64,000 bases of DNA from NCBI GenBank assembly GCA_029210175.1, contig JARGPL010000024.1:1-64000 (forward strand). The letters run 5' to 3'. The DNA comes from Minwuia sp. GTDB taxonomy: Bacteria > Pseudomonadota > Alphaproteobacteria > Minwuiales > Minwuiaceae. How positions within the stretch are numbered: position 1 is the first letter of the stretch; every line of letters starts with the position of its first letter. A model generated the notes under the pieces. It was not told the origin of the DNA. It worked only from the letters and a program-made list of their open reading frames with translations, and searched no databases. Both the position numbers and the translations under genes were made by a program. Positions 9,727 to 18,078 of the stretch are shown piece after piece.

Positions 9727-10728
9727 ATGACTTCAAGGGATTTTGACGACCTGCCGACACTGCCTTCGGGCAATCCGGACAAGGTTGTTTCCGCGCGCCA
9801 GGCTTTCGGGATCGACAGCGACATGGAAGTGCCCGCGTTTTCGGAACCGACCGACCGCGTGCCGCCGATCGACCCGTCCTACCTGTTCGACCGGGAAACC
9901 ACGCTGGCCATCCTGGCCGGGTTCAAGCACAACCGCCGTGTCATGATCCAGGGCTTCCACGGCACCGGCAAGTCGACCCATGTGGAACAGATCGCGGCGC
10001 GGCTGAACTGGCCCTGCGTCCGCGTCAACCTGGACAGCCACATCAGCCGTATCGACCTGGTGGGCAAGGACGCGATCGTCCTGCGCGACGGCCAGCAGGT
10101 CACCGAGTTCAAGGACGGCATCCTGCCCTGGGCGCTGCAGAACCCTGTCGCCATGGTGTTCGACGAATATGATGCCGGGCGTCCGGACGTGATGTTCGTG
10201 ATCCAGCGCGTGCTGGAACATGACGGCAAGCTGACCCTGCTGGACCAGAACCGCGTGCTGCATCCGCACAAGTGCTTCCGCCTGTTCTCCACCACCAACA
10301 CCATTGGCCTGGGTGACACGACGGGGCTGTATCACGGCACCCAGCAGATCAACCAGGGTCAGATGGACCGCTGGAACATCGTCACCACGCTGAACTATCT
10401 GGAACATGATGCGGAGGCCGGGATCGTTCTGGCCAAGGCCCCGTCCTATGACACGGCGGAGGGCAGGAAGCTGCTCAGCGCCATGGTCAATGTGGCGGAC
10501 CTGACCCGCGCCGGTTTCGTGTCCGGCGACATTTCCACGGTCATGTCGCCGCGGACCGTGATCACCTGGGCGGAGAATACCGAGATCTTCGGCGATGTCG
10601 GCTTCGCGTTCCGGGTCACGTTCCTGAACAAGTGCGATGAGACCGAACGCAGCATCGTTGCCGAATATTACCAGCGCAGCCTGGGCATGGATCTGCCCGA
10701 GTCTGCCGCCATGGCGACGGTGAGCTGA
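9727..10728 (+). CDS. cobS: Aerobic cobaltochelatase subunit CobS
   Basis: A 333-residue AAA+ ATPase subunit of the aerobic CobNST cobaltochelatase, which inserts cobalt into hydrogenobyrinic diamide during cobalamin synthesis. The Walker A motif [10 protein letters not shown] is at about residues 76-85, and Walker B is [22 protein letters not shown] and the C-terminal [13 protein letters not shown] are typical. CobT follows after an intergenic hairpin. The large CobN subunit is not in this window. Cobalamin is needed by Ecm, encoded about 19 kb downstream. Confidence 0.95.
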   Translation: MTSRDFDDLPTLPSGNPDKVVSARQAFGIDSDMEVPAFSEPTDRVPPIDPSYLFDRETTLAILAGFKHNRRVMIQGFHGTGKSTHVEQIAARLNWPCVRVNLDSHISRIDLVGKDAIVLRDGQQVTEFKDGILPWALQNPVAMVFDEYDAGRPDVMFVIQRVLEHDGKLTLLDQNRVLHPHKCFRLFSTTNTIGLGDTTGLYHGTQQINQGQMDRWNIVTTLNYLEHDAEAGIVLAKAPSYDTAEGRKLLSAMVNVADLTRAGFVSGDISTVMSPRTVITWAENTEIFGDVGFAFRVTFLNKCDETERSIVAEYYQRSLGMDLPESAAMATVS

Positions 10729-10747
10729 TCGCGATGTAAAGCCTGTT

Positions 10748-10817
10748 CCGGCCCTCTCCCCCACCCGACCACCCACGTGAGTATCCTGATGGGTGGTCGG
10801 GTGGGGGAGAGGGCCGG
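10748..10817. repeat. Large palindromic element (28-bp arms), copy 1
   Basis: Two perfect 28-nt complementary arms (10748-10775 and 10790-10817) flank a 14-nt loop containing GTATCCTGA. It lies between cobS and cobT and ends about 40 bp before the cobT start. The loop matches, in reverse complement, that of the hairpin at 17971-18042. Both are therefore members of one REP-like family inserted in opposite orientations. Confidence 0.9.
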
Positions 10818-10857
10818 AGCCGACTGCGGAGCCACAAAGAGTGAGGATTCCTGCCAC

Positions 10858-12699
10858 GTGAGCAAGGGTACGGAAGGGCCGACAGAACCGTTCAAGCGTG
10901 CCGTTGCCGCGGCAATGCGGGCCATGTCGGGGGAAAGGGAGCTTGAGGTCAGCTATGGCCCCGAGACGCCGACCCTGCGTGGCAAGCGGGCGCGGCTGCC
11001 GGTTCCCGGACGGCAGATGGACAAGGCCGAACTGGCTCAGGTCCGGGGCACATCGGACGCCTTTGCCCTGCGCATCCGCCACCATGACCGCGCGGTGCAT
11101 CTGCGCAACATGCCCCAGGGCGGCACCGCCCGGGCGATCTTCGAATCCATCGAACAGGCCCGGGTGGAGGCCATTGGGGCCCGCCAGATGACGGGCGTGT
11201 CGGACAATCTGCATGCCGCCCTGGAAGAACGGTGCCGCGTGCGCGGCTATGGCCGCCTGCGCGATCAGGCAGAGGCCCCGCTGTCGGAGGCCGTGGGCCT
11301 GCTGATGCGCGAAGCCCTGTCGGACCGCGAACTGCCCGCAGACGGGCGCAACCTGCTCAACCTCTGGCGCGATGATCTGGTGGAAAAGGCGGGTGGCGAC
11401 CTAGACGGTCTGCTCGGCAATCTCGATGACCAGATGGCCTTCGCCAAGGCGGCGCGGCAGCTGATCCGCGACCTTGGCTACATGGAAGACGAGCAGACGG
11501 ACGGCGATGAAGACGAGGACGAGGAATCCGACGAGAGCGCCGAACAGCAGCAGCAGGGCGAGGAAGAGGGCCAGGACGGCAGCCAGGACGCCGCCGAACC
11601 ACAGTCGGCGGAAGCCGGTGAGGGGGAAGATGCCGCTGACCAGCAGGGCGAGCAGGTCCAGTCCAGCGGTGAAGATGAAATGGAAGGCGAAGGCGATGAC
11701 GCCGGCAAGGGCCGTCGCCCGCTCTACCCCGACGATTTCGCCAATGAACCGGCGCGTCCCGCCTATCGTCCCTTCACCACCGATTTCGACGAGATCGTGG
11801 AAGCGGCCGACCTTTGCGACAATGAGGAACTGACCCGGTTGCGCGCCCAGCTCGACCAGCAGCTGCACCACATGCAGTCTGTCGTCAGCAAGCTGGCCAA
11901 CCGGTTGCAGCGCCGCCTGATGGCGAAGCAGAACCGGTCCTGGGATTTCGATCTGGAAGACGGCTATCTGGACACCGCCCGACTGGCCCGTGTGGTCGCC
12001 AACCCGTCGCTGCCGCTGTCCTACAAGATGGAACGCGACACGGACTTCCGCGACACCGTCGTCACCCTGCTGGTGGACAATTCAGGCTCCATGCGCGGGC
12101 GGCCGATCACGGTTGCCGCCATGTGTGGCGACATCCTGGCCCGCACGCTGGAACGCTGCGCGGTGAAGGTGGAGATTCTCGGCTTCACGACACGCGCCTG
12201 GAAGGGCGGGCAGTCCCGCGAACGCTGGCTCGCCGCCAGCAAGCCGCTCAATCCCGGCCGCCTGAACGACCTGCGCCACATTGTCTACAAGCCTGCCGAC
12301 ATGCCCTGGCGCCGGGCGCGCAAGAACCTCGGCCTGATGCTGCGTGAAGGGCTGCTGAAGGAAAACATCGACGGTGAGGCCCTGCTCTGGGCGCATGACC
12401 GCATCATCGCCCGCCCCGAACAGCGGCGCATCCTGATGGTGATCTCCGACGGCGCGCCGGTGGATGATTCGACCCTGTCGGTGAATACCGGCAACTATCT
12501 GGACCGCCACCTGCGCGAAGTCATCGAACATATCGAGGGCCGGTCCCCCGTCGAACTGATCGCCATCGGCATCGGCCACGACGTCACTCGCTATTATCGC
12601 CGTGCCGTCACCATCGTCGACGCGGAACAGCTGGGCGGCGTGATGATGGACAAGCTGGCCGAACTGTTCCACGACGATCCGGGCGTGAAGCCGAACTAG
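10858..12699 (+). CDS. cobT: Aerobic cobaltochelatase subunit CobT
   Basis: A 613-residue CobT, the partner of CobS in the ATP-dependent CobNST chelatase. Residues 1-200 are the CobT N-domain ([19 protein letters not shown]). A strongly acidic Glu/Asp/Gln tract at about 212-290 is followed by a von Willebrand-type domain with the MIDAS motif DNSGSM near residue 407 and [12 protein letters not shown]. The GTG at 10858 was chosen because an earlier ATG lies inside the palindromic element. CobT and the following AraC remnant overlap by 4 bp tail to tail. Confidence 0.93.
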   Translation: MSKGTEGPTEPFKRAVAAAMRAMSGERELEVSYGPETPTLRGKRARLPVPGRQMDKAELAQVRGTSDAFALRIRHHDRAVHLRNMPQGGTARAIFESIEQARVEAIGARQMTGVSDNLHAALEERCRVRGYGRLRDQAEAPLSEAVGLLMREALSDRELPADGRNLLNLWRDDLVEKAGGDLDGLLGNLDDQMAFAKAARQLIRDLGYMEDEQTDGDEDEDEESDESAEQQQQGEEEGQDGSQDAAEPQSAEAGEGEDAADQQGEQVQSSGEDEMEGEGDDAGKGRRPLYPDDFANEPARPAYRPFTTDFDEIVEAADLCDNEELTRLRAQLDQQLHHMQSVVSKLANRLQRRLMAKQNRSWDFDLEDGYLDTARLARVVANPSLPLSYKMERDTDFRDTVVTLLVDNSGSMRGRPITVAAMCGDILARTLERCAVKVEILGFTTRAWKGGQSRERWLAASKPLNPGRLNDLRHIVYKPADMPWRRARKNLGLMLREGLLKENIDGEALLWAHDRIIARPEQRRILMVISDGAPVDDSTLSVNTGNYLDRHLREVIEHIEGRSPVELIAIGIGHDVTRYYRRAVTIVDAEQLGGVMMDKLAELFHDDPGVKPN

Positions 12700-13361
12700 G
12701 GCCGGTCCGCCGCAAGGCCGGATCGCCGGAGATCGCGATAGTCCCGTGCCGCCTGTCCGAAGAAGTTGCGGAACGCGCGCGAGAAGGATGATGGCGACTG
12801 GTAACCGCACGCGAACGAGATCATCTCGATGGTCTCATCACTGCGGACCAGCATCTGCGCCGCGTTGAGCAATTTCCAGCGCACTGCATATTCCCCCGGA
12901 CCGAAACCGAGATGCCGCTTGAAGGTCAGGGCGAGGGATGAACGCGACATGCCTGCCGTCCGGGCCAGTGCCTCCAGTGACGGGGTCTGCGGAAACGCGC
13001 TGTGGATTGCGGCGATACACTGGGCAAGACGCGGATCGCTCAACGCTGCGAGGAATCCCGGCGTTGGCGTCGACCGGGTGATATGGGCGCGCAGGATGGC
13101 GACAAGAACCGCGTCCGAAAGCCGCTGGACAATGGTCTCAGACCCGAGATTCGGCTGGTTGGTTTCGGTGATGATGAGCCGGAGCAGTGCCAGCAGCGTC
13201 TCGTTCCCCAGAATGTCCGATGATCGCAGCACAAGCTGATCCGGCAGTTCCGCCACCAGGGGGTGGCGGTGTGACAGGTCGTAGCTGAAATGACCGCAGA
13301 TCAGCCGGGTCCGTCGACCGTCGCCGGTGAAGACGGGTAGGGCGTTCGCGCGCGTCGGCAA
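12696..13361 (-). pseudogene. 5'-truncated AraC-family regulator
   Basis: The C-terminal about 100 residues form a clear AraC-type double helix-turn-helix (LEALARTAGMSRSSLALTFKR, then IEMISFACGYQSPSSFSRAF). The N-terminal part begins in the middle of a cupin-like sensor domain (RRTRLICGHFSYDLSHRHPL). Full-length relatives run to about 300 residues, whereas this ORF has 221. The first in-frame codon is TTG, and an in-frame stop lies about 50 bp upstream, next to a 14-bp repeat array. The missing sensor start suggests a 5' deletion. It may still make a short DNA-binding protein, but normal ligand control looks lost. Confidence 0.65.
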
Positions 13362-13398
13362 TGATGGCCACCCGTCGGGGTGTCTGCCCGGTCAACAG

Positions 13399-13440
13399 CC
13401 CATCCTCACCGGCCCATCCTCACCGGCCCGTCCTCACGCT
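13399..13440. repeat. 14-bp tandem repeat, 3 copies
   Basis: Units CCCATCCTCACCGG at 13399-13412 and 13413-13426 are identical, and a third diverged copy covers 13427-13440. The third copy includes the stop codon of the Mpo1-like gene (13434-13436). The array sits exactly where the 5' part of the AraC gene is missing. Confidence 0.9.
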
Positions 13441-13817
13441 GCCTTCTTCTGCTCCGGCTTCGGGGCCGGGTCTTCGATATCGATCTCGGCCAGGCAGCCG
13501 GCGCGCTTCAGTTCGGGTTGCAGGCGGTCGGCGATCCACATGAAGAACATGCGGAAATCGCTGATCAGCGACCAGAAGGGATAGCGGAAGGTCGCGGGGC
13601 GGTTCTTTTCAACGAAGAAATGCGCCGACCAGGCCGGGATGTAACCGCCCAGTGCCGCGGCCAGCAGGAACCAGAGGTTGCCCGTGGCAACGGCCCCGAT
13701 GATGGCGATCAGCGCCACGCCGGTGCCGAAATAGTGGATGCGCCGGGTCAGGATGCGCGAGTGTTCGCGCAGGTAATACGGCCAGAACTGTCGGTAGTTG
13801 GTTGGCTGGCTGGACAT
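13434..13817 (-). CDS. Mpo1-like (DUF962) membrane protein
   Basis: A 127-residue protein with two hydrophobic segments (about residues 29-62). The DUF962 pattern is visible: YYLREHSRILTRRIHYFGTG near the N-terminus and ALGGYIPAWSAHFFVEKNRPATFRYPFWSLISDF after. The yeast member Mpo1 is a dioxygenase of fatty acid alpha-oxidation, and the His residues (REH, RRIHYFG, SAHFF) that would bind iron are present here. The ATG at 13817 is preferred to a longer ORF start with no homology. The fatty-acid link suits the neighbouring beta-oxidation genes. Confidence 0.85.
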   Translation of the reverse strand: MSSQPTNYRQFWPYYLREHSRILTRRIHYFGTGVALIAIIGAVATGNLWFLLAAALGGYIPAWSAHFFVEKNRPATFRYPFWSLISDFRMFFMWIADRLQPELKRAGCLAEIDIEDPAPKPEQKKAA

Positions 13818-13906
13818 CTTCGGGCCTCGGGGCATCGGGGAAGCGGAATCGCGCGGCAAGGACTGTCTGAAAGAAATCGGCAGGTGAGGGCACCGGACGG
13901 TGCTTG

Positions 13907-13922
13907 ACGTTGACGTCAACGT
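13907..13922. promoter_or_regulatory. Palindromic operator, probable MerR/LiuR-type site
   Basis: A perfect 16-bp palindrome, ACGTTGACGTCAACGT, lies in the divergent space between the Mpo1-like gene and the merR-type gene. It sits 69 bp before the regulator ATG. MerR-family fatty- and branched-chain acyl catabolism regulators (LiuR group) are known to bind palindromes of the ACGTNNACGT type. Autoregulation, and perhaps control of the Mpo1-like gene, is the natural inference. Confidence 0.6.
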
Positions 13923-13990
13923 AACTTAGGTATCTGTGCAACCGGCGCGAACGCTGCGTCACCCACCGGACGGCCAGAGATTACACCATC

Positions 13991-14395
13991 ATGAGCGAAA
14001 CAAAAACCTACTCCATCAGGGACCTGTCGCTGGAATACGACATCACCCCGCGCACCCTGCGATTCTACGAGGACAAGGGGCTGTTGAGCCCGTTGCGCCG
14101 CGGCACCCAGCGCATCTATGACCGGCGCGACAAGGGACGGCTGGCGCTGATCCTGCGTGGCAAGCGCCTGGGCTTCAGCCTCGCGGAAATCCGCAACTGG
14201 CTTGATCTCTATGACGTCCGCGACGGCCAGGTTGCCCAGGCGCGGATGCTGCTCGACGCGTCCGAGGACCGGATGACCGCGTTGCTGCTGCAGCGTGAGG
14301 AGCTGAACGAAACCATCGAGGAACTGAAACTGCAGATGCAGCAGGTCGAAGGCTGGCTGGATGATCAGGGCCTGGCAGCCGAGGCCGCCGACTGA
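13991..14395 (+). CDS. MerR-family regulator of acyl-CoA catabolism (LiuR-like)
   Basis: A 134-residue MerR protein. The winged helix is at residues 7-75 (YSIRDLSLEYDITPRTLRFYEDKGLLSP, RIYDRRDKGRLALILRGKRLGFSLAEI). A C-terminal dimerisation coiled coil follows (about 90-125, LQREELNETIEELKLQMQQVEGWL). There are no effector-binding Cys residues, so metal or oxidant sensing is unlikely. It resembles the LiuR/fatty-acid group. It lies just before a thiolase-HADH-dehydrogenase set in the same direction and behind a palindromic operator, so it probably controls that set and itself. Confidence 0.87.
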   Translation: MSETKTYSIRDLSLEYDITPRTLRFYEDKGLLSPLRRGTQRIYDRRDKGRLALILRGKRLGFSLAEIRNWLDLYDVRDGQVAQARMLLDASEDRMTALLLQREELNETIEELKLQMQQVEGWLDDQGLAAEAAD

Positions 14396-14467
14396 AACTG
14401 CGGCACACCTGACTGATTGACCTGACCGGTCCACAAACAAGATACCAACCGAGGGAGTTCACCCGAC

Positions 14468-15604
14468 ATGACCAACGTGGTTATCGCTGGCTACCAGCGC
14501 TCACCCTTCACATTCGCTTACAAGGGCGCTCTGGCGAAGGTCCGCCCTGATGAGATGACCGCACAGGTGGTCAAGGCCCTGGTCGCGAAGACCGGTGTCG
14601 AGGCGGCGGATCTGGAAGACCTGATCGTCGGCTGTGCGTTCCCCGAAGGCGAGCAGGGTCTGAACGTCGCGCGCCTGATCGCGTTCCTGGCGGAGCTGCC
14701 GCAGACCATTGCGGGCACCACCGTCAACCGGTTCTGCGGATCGTCCATGACGTCGATCCACATGGCCGCCGGTGCCATCGCCATGGGTGCGGGCCGGGCC
14801 TTCATCTGTGCCGGTATCGAGAGCATGAGCCGCGTGCCGATGGCAGGCTTCAACCCCGCGCCGCATCCGGGCCTCTACCAGCGCTACCCGGAGGCCTATG
14901 TGGGCATGGGCATCACCGCCGAGAATCTGGCGAAGAAGTACGACATTTCCCGCGCCGATCAGGAAGCGGTCGCCGTTGAAAGCCACGCCCGTGCCGCCAA
15001 GGCGCAGGCCGAGGGCAAGCTGAGTGACGAGATCGTGCCGATTGTCGATGGCAACATCCGTGTCGAACAGGACGGTTGCATCCGCCCCGGCACCACCGGT
15101 GACGACCTGTCGGGCCTGAAGCCCGCATTTGACCAGGCCGGTTCGGTGACCGCAGGCACGTCGTCCCCGCTGACCGACGGCGCATCGGCCGTGCTGGTCT
15201 GTTCGGAGGAATACGCCGACGCCCACGGGCTGGAGAAGCTGGCCCGCATCCGCTCCGTCGCCGTTGCCGGCTGCGCGCCGGAAATCATGGGCATCGGCCC
15301 GGTTCCGGCGACCGAAAAGGCGCTGAAGCGTGCCGGTCTGACGGTGGCCGATCTGGACATCATCGAACTGAACGAGGCGTTCTCGGCGCAGGCGCTGGCG
15401 GTTATGAAGGAAACCGGCATCACCTTCGACAATACCAACATCGATGGCGGCGCACTGGCGCTGGGCCATCCGCTGGGCGCGACCGGTGCGCGCATCACGG
15501 GCAAGGCCGCCGCGCTGCTGAAGCGTGAGGGCAAGGGCCTGGCGCTGGCCACGCAGTGCATCGGCGGCGGTCAGGGCATCGCCACGGTCCTGGAGGCCTG
15601 CTGA
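14468..15604 (+). CDS. fadA: Acetyl-CoA C-acyltransferase (3-ketoacyl-CoA thiolase)
   Basis: A 378-residue degradative thiolase that cleaves 3-ketoacyl-CoA in the last step of beta-oxidation. The active-site Cys is in TVNRFCGSSM (about residue 91). The C-terminal catalytic His is in GGALALGHPLGATGAR, and the second Cys is in LATQCIGGGQG. NEAFSAQAL is also present. The spacing to the next gene is one base, so it is operonic with the HADH/ECH gene. GAGGGAG lies before the ATG. Confidence 0.94.
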   Translation: MTNVVIAGYQRSPFTFAYKGALAKVRPDEMTAQVVKALVAKTGVEAADLEDLIVGCAFPEGEQGLNVARLIAFLAELPQTIAGTTVNRFCGSSMTSIHMAAGAIAMGAGRAFICAGIESMSRVPMAGFNPAPHPGLYQRYPEAYVGMGITAENLAKKYDISRADQEAVAVESHARAAKAQAEGKLSDEIVPIVDGNIRVEQDGCIRPGTTGDDLSGLKPAFDQAGSVTAGTSSPLTDGASAVLVCSEEYADAHGLEKLARIRSVAVAGCAPEIMGIGPVPATEKALKRAGLTVADLDIIELNEAFSAQALAVMKETGITFDNTNIDGGALALGHPLGATGARITGKAAALLKREGKGLALATQCIGGGQGIATVLEAC

Positions 15605-15605
15605 T

Positions 15606-17942
15606 ATGGCTGAGATCAGGAAAGTCGCGGTCATCGGCGCGGGCGTGATGGGGGCCGGCATTGCCGCCCACATCGCCAATGCCGGTGTGCCGGTGGTGCT
15701 GCTCGACATCGTGCCAAAGGGTGCGAACGACCGCTCCACCATCGCCAACGGCGCGGTCGCCAGGATGCTGAAGACCAACCCCGCTCCGTTCATGCACAAG
15801 CGCAATGCCAGGCTGATCGAGACCGGCAATCTGGAAGACGATCTGGGTGCCCTGTCCGATTGCGACTGGATCTGCGAGGCGATCATCGAGAACCCGCAGA
15901 TCAAGCGCGATCTCTATGCCCGTCTGAACGAGGTTCGCAAGCCGGGGTCGGTGGTGACATCGAACACCTCGACGATCCCGCTGAACGTGCTGACTGACGG
16001 GCTGGGCGACGCCTTTGCCGGTGATTTCGCCATCACGCATTTCTTCAACCCGCCGCGCTACATGCGGCTGCTGGAAGTCGTGAAGGGTGCCCATACCCGC
16101 GATGACGCCTTCGATGCGCTGAAGCGCTTCGGCGATGAGAAGCTGGGCAAGGAAGTCGTCGACTGCAAGGACACGCCGGGCTTCATCGGCAACCGCATCG
16201 GCATCTTCTGGTCCACTGTTGCCACCCGGTCCGCCTATGACCTGGGCCTGACGGTCGAGGAAGCGGATTCCATCGTCGGCCGTCCCACGGGCGTGCCGAA
16301 GACCGGCATCTTCGGTCTGGGTGACCTGACGGGCATCGACCTGGGTCCGCATGTCATCGCCTCGATGATCGACCTGGTGCCCGCCAATGACCCGCTGCGC
16401 GACTTCGTCGATGCGGAACATCCCCTGACCAGGCTGACGCAGAAGATGATTGCGGACGGCTATACCGGTCGCAAGGGCAAGGGCGGTTTCTATCGCCGCA
16501 CGAAGATCGACGGCCAGACCGTGAAGCAGGCGATCGATCTGAAGACCGGTGAATACCGTGCCGAGCAGCGCTCCACTCTGGAAAGCGCCCGTGCAGCCAG
16601 GAAGGGCCTGCGCGCCCTGGTGGAGCATCCCGACAAGGGCGGCCAGTACGCCTGGACCGTGCTGAGCCACGTCCTGAGCTATTCCGCGGATCTGGTGCCG
16701 GAGATTTCCGACGACATCCGGGGCGTCGATCTGGCCATGAAGACGGGATACGCCTGGAAATGGGGCCCGTTCGAGATGATCGACATGCTGGGTGCCGACT
16801 GGCTGGCTGACAAGCTGGCCGCCGAAGGCCGCCCCGTCCCGGCGCTGCTGGAAGCCGCCCGTGGCAAGACGTTCTACAGGCAAGAGGGCGGCAAGGCCTA
16901 CATCCTGACCACGTCCGGCGACTATGCCGAGATTCCCGTGGCCCAGGATGCCTGGACCCTGGCCGACAAGAAGCGCGGCAAGGAACCGGTCAAGTCCAAC
17001 GCCTCCGCATCGCTATGGGATGTGGGTGACGGTGTCGCCTGCCTGGAATTCCATTCCAAGATGAACAGTCTGGACGAGAACTCGATCGCGATGATCGTGG
17101 CTGCGGCGAAGATCGACAAGCTGGGCTTCAAGGCGCTGATCATCGGCTCGGATGCCGACAATTTCTCCGTCGGTGCCAATGTCGGTGTGGCGCTTTTCGG
17201 TGCCAATGCCGCGATGTGGCCGGTGATCGAGAATGGTGTCGCCAGTGGCCAGAAGGCCATGCAGGGCCTGAAGAATGCCCCGTTCCCCGTTGTCGCGGCA
17301 CCTGCCGGGATGGCGCTGGGTGGTGGCTGCGAGGTCTGCCTGCATTCGGACGCCATCCAGGCGCATGCCGAAAGCTACATGGGTCTGGTGGAGGTCGGTG
17401 TCGGCCTGTTGCCGGGCTGGGGCGGCTGCAAGGAGCTGACGATCCGCAACATCGCCAACAAGCGCCGTCCGCAGGGGCCGATGCCGGCCCTGTCGGCAGC
17501 GTTCGAGGCGATTTCCACCGCCAAGGTGGCGACCAGTGCGCAGGAAGCGCGTGACATGCAGATCCTGCGCGAAGGCGACGGTATCTCCATGAACCGCAAC
17601 CGGGTGCTGGCCGATGCCAAGAAGAAGGCGCTGTCCATGGTCGAAGGCTACGCGAAGCCGGAACCGATCGAGGTCAATCTGCCGGGCCCGACCGCCGCAA
17701 CCGCATTTCAGATGGCTGTCGAAGGCTTCGCCCAGCAGGGCAAGGCCACGCCATACGATGTGGAAGTCGCGGCGCAGGTGGGGCGCGTCCTCTCCGGCGG
17801 TGACACCGACATCACGGAAGTGGTGACGGAAAAGCAGCTGCTGGCGCTGGAACTCGAAGGCTTCATGCACCTGATCCGGCAGGAAAAGACCCTGCAGCGG
17901 ATCGAGCACATGCTGACCAAGGGACGCCCGCTGCGTAATTGA
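15606..17942 (+). CDS. 3-hydroxyacyl-CoA dehydrogenase / enoyl-CoA hydratase
   Basis: A 778-residue bifunctional beta-oxidation enzyme. The 3-hydroxyacyl-CoA dehydrogenase part is N-terminal (NAD motif VIGAGVMGAGIA at residues about 7-18; DTPGFIGNRIG; FGLGDLTGID). The enoyl-CoA hydratase/crotonase part is C-terminal (KMNSLDENSI, APAGMALGGGCEVCLHSD, VEVGVGLLPGWGG). This is the reverse of the E. coli FadB order and matches the FadN-like type of many Alphaproteobacteria. The ATG at 15606 was chosen because VAVIGAGVMG must start close to the N-terminus. Confidence 0.93.
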   Translation: MAEIRKVAVIGAGVMGAGIAAHIANAGVPVVLLDIVPKGANDRSTIANGAVARMLKTNPAPFMHKRNARLIETGNLEDDLGALSDCDWICEAIIENPQIKRDLYARLNEVRKPGSVVTSNTSTIPLNVLTDGLGDAFAGDFAITHFFNPPRYMRLLEVVKGAHTRDDAFDALKRFGDEKLGKEVVDCKDTPGFIGNRIGIFWSTVATRSAYDLGLTVEEADSIVGRPTGVPKTGIFGLGDLTGIDLGPHVIASMIDLVPANDPLRDFVDAEHPLTRLTQKMIADGYTGRKGKGGFYRRTKIDGQTVKQAIDLKTGEYRAEQRSTLESARAARKGLRALVEHPDKGGQYAWTVLSHVLSYSADLVPEISDDIRGVDLAMKTGYAWKWGPFEMIDMLGADWLADKLAAEGRPVPALLEAARGKTFYRQEGGKAYILTTSGDYAEIPVAQDAWTLADKKRGKEPVKSNASASLWDVGDGVACLEFHSKMNSLDENSIAMIVAAAKIDKLGFKALIIGSDADNFSVGANVGVALFGANAAMWPVIENGVASGQKAMQGLKNAPFPVVAAPAGMALGGGCEVCLHSDAIQAHAESYMGLVEVGVGLLPGWGGCKELTIRNIANKRRPQGPMPALSAAFEAISTAKVATSAQEARDMQILREGDGISMNRNRVLADAKKKALSMVEGYAKPEPIEVNLPGPTAATAFQMAVEGFAQQGKATPYDVEVAAQVGRVLSGGDTDITEVVTEKQLLALELEGFMHLIRQEKTLQRIEHMLTKGRPLRN

Positions 17943-17970
17943 TGCTGAGGCGGTTTCATTGAGGACTGCT

Positions 17971-18042
17971 CCGTCCCTCTCCCTCTCCCGGCCACCCATT
18001 TCAGGATACTTGCGTGGGTGGCCGGGAGAGGGAGAGGGGCGG
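17971..18042. repeat. Large palindromic element (28-bp arms), copy 2
   Basis: Arms 17971-17998 and 18015-18042 are complementary with a single G:T-type mismatch, around a 16-nt loop containing TCAGGATACT. This is the same family as 10748-10817 in opposite orientation. Stem bases differ between the copies but pairing is kept, and the loop is nearly constant. It ends 36 bp before the dehydrogenase ATG. Confidence 0.9.
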
Positions 18043-18078
18043 AACGGTCAACAGACAAGATAGACAGGAGAAACGCGC

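Noticed and set aside
14501-15904. 467-codon minus-strand ORF opposite the thiolase gene
   Set aside because: It lies over a clear thiolase and the start of the HADH gene, and its composition is a codon-position shadow.
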